From Porodaedalea pini (taxonomy: Eukaryota; Basidiomycota; Agaricomycetes; Hymenochaetales; Hymenochaetaceae): a stretch of 64,000 nt of DNA. Both the position numbers and the translations under genes were made by a program. Below, in pieces: positions 43,723 to 55,935 of this stretch. The notes under the pieces are model-generated. The model searched no databases, had not been told where the DNA came from, and was given only the letters and a program-made list of their open reading frames with translations. Within the stretch, counting starts at the first letter, position 1. Each line of letters opens with the position of its first letter. The stretch is taken from positions 992,001-1,056,000 of the forward strand of contig NBAY01000003.1 of NCBI GenBank assembly GCA_002794775.1. Direction: 5' to 3'.

Positions 43723-46700
43723 TGCTCAAAGCTCGTAGCTTTAGTACAACTAGGTTGGAGACCACAGGGCGTAGAGCTCGGCTTTTTAAAGGGCCCTGGT
43801 GACGCCTAGAACATCACTCACGCTATCCATGATGCGAAGTCCAGTACATGTATTTACCTTCGTGGCGTTCGGACGCACGAGCTGGAAGCAACGAGTTCGA
43901 GGGTCAGAACGTCTTTCAGTCGCGCACAGAACCAGCTTTGGGTGAATAAATCGACGGAAAAAGATAGCATCCGTACATGAGTGGATGCACTTTGCCCCAG
44001 CTCTAGCCAGTGAAGCAGCGAAGCCATATAAGAGGTTCGTTGCCGACTCCCGACGAAGAGATCTGTCGCGAACACCTCCTGCGAAGCGCTTTCAAGATGA
44101 ACCCAATGAGCTGGAACGATATATTTCGGCTAGAATAGTGCCTTGAGGTGTGCCGAGACGTGCATCGGAGTGGGTCTAACTTCTCATGCATCCAAGCAAA
44201 GAAAGTTGCGTCGAACATTTATCTTGAGGGTACAGGACGAAGATAGAAGCGTTTGGAGAGCGTATTGCGAAAACGTAATAGCGCGGCAAGGAAGATAGTG
44301 CAGAAGAAGGGCACAGCTTCCAAAGTCATCTGTACTTCTGAGAAACTGCGAGTTGCCGCCTTGGGACCTCATAGGATTCTTTGGTCTGTTTTAGTCAAAT
44401 TCCGCCTGATAAAGCCCATGGCGAGTAGGTTAAGCTCATAAAGTCTATAGAATCGATGGCGCTGACGCCAGAGCACAGGGGACGTGATCTGCTGGCTTTG
44501 GAGCACCAATGTGTCGCTCGAACACAGAAGCACATCGAAGTCGAGAGCGTGCAAGACTCAGAAACGCTAACAGCCTGAGTGAACTGACGAAGCTTTTCAC
44601 AAACGGTTGCCACCGTGCGAACCCTTGCCAAAAATATACTCACCCGGCACTATAAAAGGCAATCTCGATAATAACACAGGAAAACCGACTCTTTCCAAAC
44701 GTCACATCTTGGAAAGTGATCGGTGCTGTGTACCCCTTCTTCGTCTTCTCGTCTTCAATACGGACAGGGCACATCAATCATAAGATTAAGAATCCATGTT
44801 CTGGGGACAGCTCCAGTCGGCAAGTCATCATTATTGTGAAATTTCGGCGCGGCGAACCAACCTGCCAGATCGGCCCGCATCACTTTTCTTCTTTTAATTA
44901 TAGCAAGTACGCTCATGGACCTATCTCACGAGAGGTCGGACTTATACCTGACAAGCCTCGGCGTGAAAAACGTACCGGCACCTCTGAACCGAGGTAGACA
45001 TTCAACTCTCAGTCTTCTCAAGGCTTCTCGAGCACGTTATATGATAGCATGAACGTGCTTGCATGGGTCGCAGAAGTCCCTCAGACTGCGCAGACTTTAC
45101 CAGAAATAGCTAAGTCCTTTTCGAGAGGGCCCTTTACACAAAGGGTTCCGTTGAAGGACGAAATACGCGCGCATCTGCTACTTCATCTTCCAGTCGCCCT
45201 CAAATGAACATGCACAAGTAATAGAAACGCATTCGTAGATGCGTACCGACGTCATTGTTGGTCGATCGCATAGTATGTACCAACTCTTGCTCGATCGGAG
45301 GTAGTTCCTTACCAGCTTCGTAGGCTCCTTCAACTTAGCAGCGTGCATGTAGACAGTAAGGTTTAAAATTTTTGAGTTTATTTACTTCTCGGACTACATA
45401 TTCAGACGCTTATCTTCGAGAAGTATCATAGCCGGCGCAAAGTCCAGGGTCGTGGCTGACACCACATTTACGAGGGCATCGGGTAGACAAAGTTGGCGCT
45501 GTGTGAAGAACCTTTCGTGCATTATCTCCTGCATCCTCTAAATCCTCTAATCAATTTCAATTCATCGACCAGTCGGATGCATGTTCCTTGCTTCGGCCGA
45601 TGCGAAGCAGTCTTGGGCTGTGGGGAGCAATTAGGGGTATCTATGGATAATCTAGAGACATACAATATATGGGACTTCGCTCACCTTGTGCCAGCCTATG
45701 TAGGCTGGCTCAGTCGAGGTCACGGGAGAAGCCCAACATTCCGGTACACACAGCAGCTTACCTCAAGTAAGTCACAAAGAACCATCATTTCTCTGGAGTG
45801 CGCTGAGATTATTCATCACCCCAAACGACCTGGCCTATGCGTGCAGCCATAACTTGTGCGTAACTGCTGCCCATCAATCCATTGGTTACGTTTACCATCA
45901 CCTGTGCGTGTGATGGAGCACTGGTCGAGTTTCAACTGTACAGAACAAATCCAGCGATTTCCTTACTTTCTGGTTAGGTATGACCGGAACGATTTCCACA
46001 CGATGGGAAATGCGGGGAAGCTCGAGACTTATGGGAGGTTGGTACCCTCGAAAGTCATCTACCTGCAATCCTGAGCTCCGAGCATGTGTCTTTCGCCTGT
46101 ATCATGAAATCGCAGATTTACTTTCAGATGATCCAGGCTCACTGGCTGAAATCGGATTGGCGATGATCTATCGGGAAAATAGTTGAGGGCCCCACTCAGT
46201 AGATCTTAAGCATGTTTCTGTGGTCCTACTGTCCCTGCACCGGCGGAACAGCATGCTTCGCGGAACCAAATGTGCACAGAGGCTCGAAACCTGGTGGTGC
46301 TCCAGCCAAATGTATCAACGAGCTGTTTCGGCGGACGTATGATCCCTTCCGGTCGAGAGAACACTTTCTCAACAGTCAACAACGTGACCGTGCTTTAGTA
46401 ATGGAATGTATATGCCACACTATCGATCTCAGCTCTGATGGGTAGCCTGGATGGGCCCCATGCATATCAAAAAGCGATTATGGTCACTACGCTAACTGTG
46501 TAAGGTTATGTTTATATCAGTGAGCATTCCGAAGGCATCAACCTTGATGCTGGGTTTCCGGTGTAGAGTGAGCCTTTTGGTTTAATGCACAGTTTAAACA
46601 AAGTTTACGTTACTTTCTTGAATATAATGTGTTACCAGGTGAATGTAGCTTGCGAACTATTTTACTTTGATTGCTATCCGTAGCCTGATATAGGAAGAAC

Positions 46701-47717
46701 TCCGAGTCTGGTATCCATTTGGTCGCTATTGTTAGATAGCTACGCGCACTGGAAATGCGATCTGAATAAGGTTCATGTCATATATTTAAAAGGTCCGAGA
46801 GAGACTCATCATCTATCTCAACGTGCCTGTACCGTTCTTGAGCCGGAAGCTTCAGAAAGTCGTGTCCGTTCTTCACGGCCAAAAAAAATCAGAATTAGCA
46901 CGCTTAGGGCGCGGATCTGCACGCAAGGAATTGGGGGCCGACAACGGACACACTGGTAAGTGTACGTTTCAAGAACGCACCCGAAGGCGTTTCTTCTGTG
47001 CCACAGATAATTTGCCACAGTTTTGAAGCCTATTTCTACGCGCGATGTCTGTGGTCCAAAGGCTTGGGTGCTTCTAATCAATGTTAATATAGGCACAAGA
47101 CGCTAAATATACCTCAGATCCATGTGAATCAAATGGCCATATAAGGCTTGCATTATTTTCATTCCTGCATCTGATGGTTGAGGATTGCCAGATTACGTTT
47201 GCAGGGGGGTGAGCCTTGGACATTGAATAATTGGTTTTCCGTATGATTCTCAAGGATTTACCTTCCGGGCCGAACCTCCACCGCCGGCGTCTAAAACTCG
47301 TCTAAAGCAACGGATTAGGTACTCGATTACCTGAGCAGATTGAGTCACGCGACCCACACTATGCAGTGTACTTTCAAATTTTGCCGGAAAGTGAGGATTA
47401 TGCAGGTGAGTGCGCCGAAGTCGGAGTGCCGCACATTCCGCAATATTATTACTGTGTAGCGGCCGCTGAGCGAGGCACCGCAAGGTGATTTTTTATTGCA
47501 ATCTACTGTATCCTATTGGTTGCCGCTATCTCCCGATAACCGTTGTATCCGAAAGTCCGACTCATGGCCCGTGCGCGCCGCACCAACACTTGTACTGTAC
47601 TCCTAATCCTCATTTTCCTGCTTTCCGCCCCCTTGTTGTCTTCTTCCACCTCGTCGACGTCAAACACTGCTTTTGCCAGCGTCTCTCGTCGTCCAGCATC
47701 CTCCTCTTCTCATATTC
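43723..47717. other. Gene-poor stretch, about 4 kb
   Basis: No supported gene. Open frames are short, lie in all frames and carry no recognisable motif. The right end (about 47480-47717) is the leader and promoter of GLT1, with an inverted CCAAT box at 47515-47519. I saw no transposon enzyme motifs, no obvious terminal repeats and no tandem array. The absence of long frames in 4 kb flanked by dense genes could reflect a decayed element or long regulatory sequence. Confidence 0.5.
47515..47519 (-). promoter_or_regulatory. Inverted CCAAT box upstream of GLT1
   Basis: ATTGG on the plus strand (CCAAT on the minus strand) lies 199 bp upstream of the GLT1 start codon, a usual distance for HAP/NF-Y-type binding in fungi. 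Single short motif, so weak evidence. Confidence 0.3.
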
Positions 47718-50700
47718 ATGGCGACAGCGTCTCCGCGCATTTCAAAGCAGTACAACTCTCAAAACGAAGACCTGCCTTTAGTCGATGACTTTGCTTCGTC
47801 AGACGACATCGCAAGTTTCAACTCTGTTCAACGCGACCCCGAATCCTGGGCTGGGGCCGCACCGGCTAGTCAAGGCCTGTATAACAATGAAAACGATAAG
47901 GACTCCTGTGGTGTTGGCTTTATATGCCATATCAAGGGCGACCCGAGTCACAAGATAGTCTCTGATGCTCGGCAGCTTCTTTGTGCTATGACCCATCGTG
48001 GGGCCGTAGGTGCGGACAGTCGAGACGGCGATGGTGCGGGTGTCATGACGGGTATTCCACACCAGTTTTTCAAGAGGGAAGCCGAGAGAGACATCGGCTG
48101 CACTTTGCCGGAGCCCGGTCAATACGCTGTCGGAAACGTATTCTTCAAGCCGAGCGACCCCGTGGAACTTCAGAGGCAGCAGAGCATATTCTCAAAACTC
48201 GCTGACGAACTGGGTCTCCGTGTTCTTGGGTGGCGAGAGGTTCCTACGGACGGTTCTATCCTCGGTCCAGCCGCAAGCAGCAAAGAACCTCTGATTCTTC
48301 AGCCTTTTGTCGTCCTCCATGAACATTATGGCGATGGCAACGTCTGTCAGAATGGCAGTTTCGAACAAAAGCAATTTGAGCGTCAGCTCTATGTCCTTCG
48401 CAAGCATGCCACGCACCTGATGTTTGTCCAATTCTCTTACTCATCAACTGTTTCAGAGCTTATGCTTAAATTCATTTCTTTCTTTTCGAAAAAGTACACT
48501 CGCAAAGTGGTTTTATGTATGCAGTCTGTCCACGAAGAACATAGTGTACAAGGGGCAACTCACCCCTCCGCAAGTCTACAATTACTATCATGATTTAAAC
48601 CATGTGCTCTATCGCTCACACTTTGCACTTGTGCATTCGCGATTCTCGACAAACACGTTCCCGAGTTGGGATCGTGCTCAGCCATTGCGATGGGCTGCCC
48701 ACAATGGTTAGTAAATTTACAGCAATCACGCCATAGGGATGTAAGTTGATGTTTCGCCATCTCTTCTGCCGTTCATAAACAGGTGAAATCAACACAGTCC
48801 GCGGAAACAAGAACTGGATGCGTGCTCGTGAAGGCGTCATTCAGTCCGATTTTTTCGGTGACCAGCTTGACCTTCTGTACCCAATCATCGAGTCTGGAGG
48901 TTCGGATTCGGCTGCGTTTGACAATGTGCTCGAGCTTCTCGTCGTAAACGGTGTCATTACCCTTCCTCAAGCCATGATGATGCTCGTTCCCGAAGCGTGG
49001 CACGGCAATGATCTCATGGAACCGGAGAAGAAAGCGTTCTACAACTGGGCGTCTTGTCTTCAGGAGCCTTGGGATGGCCCAGCGTTGTTTGCATTCAGCG
49101 ATGGCCGTTACTGTGGTGCCAATCTCGACCGTAACGGATTGCGACCTTGCCGGTACATTGTCACCAATGAAGACATTATAGTTTGCGCTTCGGAGGTTGG
49201 CGCAGTTTTCATCCCGCCCGAAAAGGTCGTTTCGAAGGGCCGATTAAAGCCTGGACGTATGCTCCTCGTCGACACTGAGGAAGGACGCATAGTAGATGAC
49301 AAAGAGCTTAAACTTACAACAGCGCGCTCAAAGCCATTTGCGGCATGGGTCGAGGCAAATACCTTACATGTTCCGAATATCGTAAAACGTGTTATGCGCT
49401 TGCACTCTGTTGCACCTACTATCGACGATGCTTCCCTCAGCACAGATCCGAAACTTCTAGCATTTGGGTACACGATTGAGCAACTTCACATGCTCATGCT
49501 TCCCATGATGACAGAGGGAAAGGAGTCGCTTGGCTCTATGGGCAACGACGCCCCACTTGCATGCATGGCGACTCAGCCGCGAATCATATACGATTATTTC
49601 CGTCAACTCTTTGCGCAGGTCACCAACCCGCCGATCGATCCCATCCGCGAGAGTATCGTCATGAGCCTCGGATGCTACGTCGGACCCGAAGGAAACCTTC
49701 TGGAGATGAAGGCTGAGCAATGCCACCGCATCTTCCTCAAGTCGCCCATCCTTACCATCGAGGAAATGAATGCGATGAAGAACCTGAAGAATGCCTACTC
49801 AACCTGGCCCTCAGTTACGATTGACATCACGTTCCCCAAATCTGAAGGCCTACCAGGCTATGTTGCAGCGCTCGACAGAATTTTCAGCGAAGTTTCACTG
49901 GCCGTCGAAGAAGGAGTTAAGGTCATTGTTTTGTCAGATCGCGCTGTTTCATCGGACCGCGTTCCCGTCTCGGCTCTGGCGGCCTGTGGCGGTGTCCATC
50001 ACCATCTCGTCCAGCACAAGAAGCGTTCGAAAGTTGCGCTTATGGTGGAAACCGGAGAAGCGCGTGAAGTTCATCATTTCTGTGTTCTAGTCGGCTATGG
50101 TGCGGACGCAGTCTGTCCATACCTAACGATGGAGGCGATTTACAAGATCGGTAGGGAGAATCTGTGCGTATCATGTTTCTTTCATATCATCTCCCAACCA
50201 TCGATGCTCATGGTACATTATCGGCATATTAGGATCAAGAATGACATGACTATCGAGCAGCTCATGGATAATTACCGACATTCCGTCGACAACGGTATTC
50301 TCAAAGTCATGAGTAAGATGGGAATCTCTACCCTCCAATCATACAAGGCTGCCCAAATCTTCGAAGCGCTTGGTCTGCACGAAGAAGTGATTTCCAAATG
50401 CTTCAGTGGCACTGCAAGTCGTGTACAGGGTGCGACATTTGACTTACTCGCGATGGACGCTTTCGAGCTTCATGAAAGAGGCTGGCCGTCGCGCGAGACC
50501 ATCATTCCACCTGGCATGCCTGAATCTGGCGAATACCACTGGCGTGACGGCGGAGAGGCGCATGTTAACGATCCGACTGGTATTGCCAACCTACAGGACG
50601 CCGTGCGTGAGAAGAATCAGACTGCATATGATGCGTACGCGCGCAATGCGAACGAGCAAGTCAAGAGTGTCACACTTCGCGGCTTGCTTGACTTCAAGTT

Positions 50701-53700
50701 CGAAAATTGCTCCCCGATTCCCATTGAGCAGGTCGAGCCGTGGAACGAGATTGTGCGGCGCTTTGTGACAGGTGCTATGTCGTATGGCTCCATTTCAATG
50801 GAGGCACACTCGACCCTCGCTATTGCAATGAACCGCTTGGGCGGAAAGTCTAACACTGGTGAAGGCGGCGAGGACGCAGAGCGCTCTACGATGCTTCCGA
50901 ACGGCGACTCAATGCGTTCTGCCATCAAACAGGTCGCATCTGGACGCTTTGGTGTCACTTCGAACTACCTGTCTGATGCCGATGAGCTGCAGATCAAGAT
51001 GGCACAAGGCGCAAAGCCGGGAGAGGGCGGTGAACTTCCGGGACATAAGGTTTCTCATTCCATTGCGCGCACTCGTCACTCTACAGCAGGTGTCGGCCTC
51101 ATTTCTCCCCCTCCTCACCACGATATTTACTCCATTGAGGATCTGAAGCAGCTGATTTATGACCTCAAATGCTCGAACCCGCGCTGCCGTGTTTCGGTGA
51201 AGCTCGTTTCTGAAGTCGGCGTTGGTATTGTTGCTAGTGGTGTCGCGAAAGCTAAGGCAGACCACATCCTCATATCGGGTCACGATGGTGGTACTGGTGC
51301 TTCTCGCTGGACGGGTATCAAGTACGCAGGCTTGCCTTGGGAGCTAGGTCTTGCAGAGACTCATCAGACTCTCGTGCTGAACGACCTTCGCGGTCGTGTT
51401 ACAGTTCAGACCGACGGTCAGATCCGCACTGGTCGTGACATTGCCGTTGCTTGCTTGCTCGGTGCTGAGGAGTTCGGTTTTGCGACTACTCCTTTGATTG
51501 CGATGGGATGTATCATGATGCGCAAATGTCATTGTGAGTAATATTTATCGCTCACTTTTCTTGGGGAGAGTTTTAACTTTGATATGAAGTGAACACCTGT
51601 CCCGTCGGTATTGCCACTCAGGACCCGAATCTCCGCGCGAAATTCGCCGGCCAGCCGGAGCAGGTTATCAACTTCTTCTATTACCTTGCTGAAGATCTCC
51701 GCGGGTACATGGCTAAGATGGGCTTCCGTACAATCAACGAGATGGTCGGACGATCCGATATGTTGAAAGTCAACGAACTTCTACGCACTCCGAAGACTAA
51801 GTTCCTTGACCTCTCCGCAGTCCTCAAGCCCGCTTGGCAGATGCGCCCAGGTGCCGCTACCTTTAAAGTCCGTCAGCAAGATCACAAGCTTTACATCCGT
51901 CTGGATAACAAGTTCATTGACGAGTCGGAGCCTGCGCTCACCAAGGGTCTTCCTGTTCACATAGAGTGTGACGTCGTCAACACCGACCGCGCTCTGGGAA
52001 CAACTCTATCGTACAGGGTCTCAAAACTGTACGGGGAGGAGGGTCTCCCCAAGGACACGATCCACATCTTCATGAAGGGTTCTGCCGGCCAGTCTTGCGG
52101 AGCGTTCCTTGCTCCCGGTATTACCATCGAACTCGAGGGAGACTGTAACGACTATGTTGGAAAGGGCCTTTCCGGAGGGCGACTTGTAGTCTACCCACCA
52201 AAGACAGCGACCTTCAAAGCAGAGGAGAACATCATTGTAGGCAACGTCTGTCTCTATGGTGCGACGTCGGGAGAGGCGTTTATTCGTGGTGTTGCTGCCG
52301 AGCGTTTTGCTGTCCGTAACTCAGGTGCGAATGCGGTTGTCGAGGGAACTGGTGATCATGGCTGCGAGTACATGACGGGTGGCCGCGTCGTCATTCTTGG
52401 AACTACTGGTCGCAACTTTGCTGCTGGTATGAGTGGAGGTATTGCCTACGTCCTGGACACTGCGCATACATTCGCGTCAAAGGTCAACATGGAAATGGTC
52501 GAACTTGGCAAGGTAAGCGATCCCCGCGAGATTGCACTCCTTCGCAGCCTTATCGAGGACCACCGTCATTACACTGGTTCGGAAGTTGCAAATCGCGTTC
52601 TTCACGACTTCCATCATCTCCTTCCGCTGTTCGTTCGCGTCATGCCTTACGACTACAAACGTGTCCTCGAGGAGCAGGCGGCAAAGGCCAAGGAGGAGAG
52701 GCTGCGCCTAAATGTCATTGAGCTCGTACCCTCGCGGACAGCTAGCCAAGTCGACCTTGCCAATGAGAACATCGAGAATATTCTTCAGCCGAAGGAACCT
52801 CTTTCATCTGCGCTTGCCTTGTCTCGTTCACATTCGAAAGAAAGGGTAGAAGCATCGATGGTCGATCTTGAGGATTCTATGCTAGACGAAAACGCGAGCA
52901 AACAACGCTTGCAGAAGCTTGACAAGGTGAAAGGTTTCATGAAGTACAAGCGACTTGGAGAGGCATACCGGCCGCCTCGGAAGCGCGTCAAAGATTGGAA
53001 GGAGCTTTCCACACGTCTCACTGAAAGCGAGCTAAAATATCAGACTGCGAGGTGCATGGACTGCGGAATACCCTTCTGCCAGTCTGACAGTGGATGTCCC
53101 ATTTCCAACATCATTCCGAAATGGAATGATCTCGTTTTCAGGGGCCAGTGGCAGGATGCCCTCAATAGGCTTCTCATGACTAACAACTTCCCTGAGTTCA
53201 CGGGTCGTGTCTGTCCTGCACCATGTGAAGGTGCCTGCGTTCTCGGTATCAACGAGCAACCCGTAGGAATCAAGAGTATTGAGTGTGCTATCATCGACAA
53301 GGTAATAATATTTGGTATTTGTAAGGGAGGAGAAATTGAACTGTATGTGTCTCACAGGGATTCGAGATGGGCTGGATGGCGCCGAAACTGCCGTCCCATA
53401 GGACTGGAAAGAAGGTCGCTATCATTGGTTCTGGACCTGCTGGGCTGTCTTGCGCCGACCAGCTTAACAAGGCAGGCCACCTTGTCACTGTGTTCGACCG
53501 TAATGATCGCATGGGGGGACTTCTTATGTATGGTATCCCGAAGTAAGCTGCGTCACGTTGTCTTCGTGTGTCTCCTATTTAACCCCGCGGTTTTACAGCA
53601 TGAAGCTGGACAAGTCTGTTGTCCAGCGTCGACTTGATCTCATGGCAGCTGAGGGCGTGGTGCGTATCTATTATCATCTTGTGAACTGCGTTCATTGACA

Positions 53701-54984
53701 CGCATAAAGACATTCGTTCCGAAAGCACACGTGGGCGTAAATGTAGACGTAAGCCACCTTAAGGCCGAGTTCGATGCGGTGGTCCTTGCCACTGGGGCAA
53801 CCTGGCCTCGGGACCTCAAGATTGCAAACCGTAACGTTGATGGCATTCACTTCGCGATGGAGTTCCTTCAGGTGAGTTTGATTCTGAAAGTATTTCCAGC
53901 AAGCTTCTGAAGTGATCTAGCTCAACACGGCGTCTTTACTTGACTCTAACCTCGAGAATGGCAACTACATAAGTGCAAAGGGTAAAGATGTGATTGTTAT
54001 CGGTGGAGGCGATACAGGTAATGACTGCATCGGCACTGCAATGCGCCATGGTGCGAAGTCAGTCACGAACTTTGAGCTCTTGCCGAGACCACCCTCCTCT
54101 CGAGGACGCGACAACCCCTGGCCGCAATGGCCTCGGTAAGTACTTCTGAATCTTGTATTCTCATGTTGCTTGCCTAACTCAGACACGCATAGCATTTTCC
54201 GTACCGACTATGGTCACACGGAGGTCGCAGCACATTTCGGAAATGGTGGGTTCTTGAATACTGTTCTTCTCGAGTCAGATGGTGAGATCTGCACTCCTTA
54301 GACCCGCGTGAATATTGCATCTCCACGAAAGAGTTCGTTGTTGACGAGGATGGGAAATTGAAGGGACTCAACACTGGTGCGTTCAGCTTCATGTAGACAC
54401 ATTTCTCGTCTAATCTATATTCTTCAGTCCGTGTTGAATGGACGAAGGATAGTATAGGACGTTGGAAGATGGAAGAGGTCCCTGGCTCCGAAAAATTCTT
54501 CCCCGCTCAACTGGTCTTCCTTGCTCTTGGATTCCTAGGCCCTGAGAATGAGGTCCTCAAGGGTCTAGGCATCAAGCAAGACGGTCGTTCGAACATTGAG
54601 ACCCCTCCCAAAGTATGCCATATAAATGTATCGTTGTTGTGGATGCTTACTCTTATATAGAAATATTCCACGAACGTTGAGGGCGTCTTTGCAGCAGGCG
54701 ATTGCCGTCGTGGTCAATCTCTTATTGTTTGGGGCATCAAGTATGTCGTCTATTTTTCCCTTTGCTTCTTTCTGACCGTGTCATTAGCGAGGGTCGTGGC
54801 GCAGCTGCTGAAGTTGATGCTTGGCTTGTCGACGGTTCCACTCGGCTGCCTAGCGCAGGAGGCATCAAAACCAGAGTAAGGCATTTCTTCGTTGAAATAT
54901 GTTCTAGAACTAATAATATATCACTACTAGCGCTTCGTCCCTCCGCCGATCCAGGGTGCACATATTGTTCAAGTTGAGGCTTGA
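47718..54984 (+). CDS. GLT1: NADH-dependent glutamate synthase (GOGAT)
   Basis: Converts glutamine and 2-oxoglutarate to two glutamate with NADH; the fungal enzyme is one polypeptide of about 2,100 residues. It starts [15 protein letters not shown]. Catalytic Cys of the class II amidotransferase: [15 protein letters not shown]. Then [11 protein letters not shown], and the FMN/synthase domain with [20 protein letters not shown] and [20 protein letters not shown]. The 3Fe-4S cysteines lie in [15 protein letters not shown], where an intron falls inside the Leu codon of KCHL. The GXGXG beta-helix has GGRLVVYPP. The beta-subunit-like part has 4Fe-4S cysteines ([34 protein letters not shown]), FAD site [19 protein letters not shown] and NADH site [15 protein letters not shown]. 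It ends [17 protein letters not shown], or with a shorter last junction. About ten introns. Confidence 0.96.
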
Positions 54985-55255
54985 AGCTTCAGGCTCCATT
55001 TTTCATTTTACGACTCCTGCACGACATCTGTAAAGTACGCTATCATTGCTTTGGTTTCAACTGATATTATATGCATGTATTACCCGTAATGTATTTTGTA
55101 CTGGAAATGAAATATTAGGAAGTGATTGTCTTGTAATCTCTCAGAAAGAGTGTCGCGACTTGAATGTCTATGAGCGCCGGTCAAGTACATCGACGGGGGC
55201 TTAGCTAAAGTCAAAGAGCAAGCCCTCCCACTAATCACTAAGCAAAGCAACTTTC

Positions 55256-55822
55256 ATGACGACCTCATCGAACCTTCTGGTGGATGCCTCTGATCATGAT
55301 ATAATGTCTTTGGCTCTCGCAGAGGCACGCAAATGCGAGCCCAAGCCTACCGGATTCTCCGTCGGTTGCGTGCTGGTTGTGCGACCCAACGAGGGCGCAT
55401 CGCCCTTCATACTTGCGCGGGGCTACTCCAGAGAACTTGAAGGAAACACGCATGCAGAAGCAAATGCACTCGAAAAAGCTCGCAGACTTACGAAGGACCA
55501 GATTCACGACCTATCATTCCCTGCTTCGGTCTACGAGCCTGGCAACGACCAGCTATCGATAGAGGCTCTCCTGCGTATCTCCGAAATCTACACCACCATG
55601 GAGCCTTGCTCAGTGAGGACTTCAGGGCTGGCTCCATGCGCGGACGTGCTCATCGAGGCCGGGGTATCGCGTTGTGTCATCGGTGTCGGCGAGCCGGACG
55701 ATTTCGTGCACTGCGAAGGTGCCAAGAAGCTCATGGATGCTGGCATGCAAGTAGTTTGGTTGAAAGGAATGGAACGTGAATGTTTAGAGGTTGCGAGGAC
55801 GGGTCACGCAGTGACCCAATAA
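55256..55822 (+). CDS. RibD-type cytidine/deoxycytidylate deaminase family protein
   Basis: Zinc-dependent deaminase of the riboflavin-specific (DRAP deaminase) type, 188 residues, with no intron, unusual for this window. Zinc and catalytic residues: H66 and E68 in NTHAEANALEK, C118 and C128 in MEPCSVRTSGLAPCADV. GFSVGCVLVV and SRCVIGVGEPDDFVHCEGAK are other family blocks. In yeast the related domain is part of Rib2, which deaminates the pyrimidine intermediate of riboflavin synthesis. This protein has no pseudouridine-synthase part, so a stand-alone DRAP deaminase or a purine/pyrimidine salvage role are both possible. Its stop is about 115 bp from the stop of the convergent NRPS gene. Confidence 0.85.
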   Translation: MTTSSNLLVDASDHDIMSLALAEARKCEPKPTGFSVGCVLVVRPNEGASPFILARGYSRELEGNTHAEANALEKARRLTKDQIHDLSFPASVYEPGNDQLSIEALLRISEIYTTMEPCSVRTSGLAPCADVLIEAGVSRCVIGVGEPDDFVHCEGAKKLMDAGMQVVWLKGMERECLEVARTGHAVTQ

Positions 55823-55935
55823 ATTGTATGTACAGTGATAGTACAAAAATTGAATGGTTTGTAGTTTGTATTCTACTAGTTCATCTATGACTCCGTTGAA
55901 AATCCCAAAAGGATATGTAAGTAGTGCATAACTTA

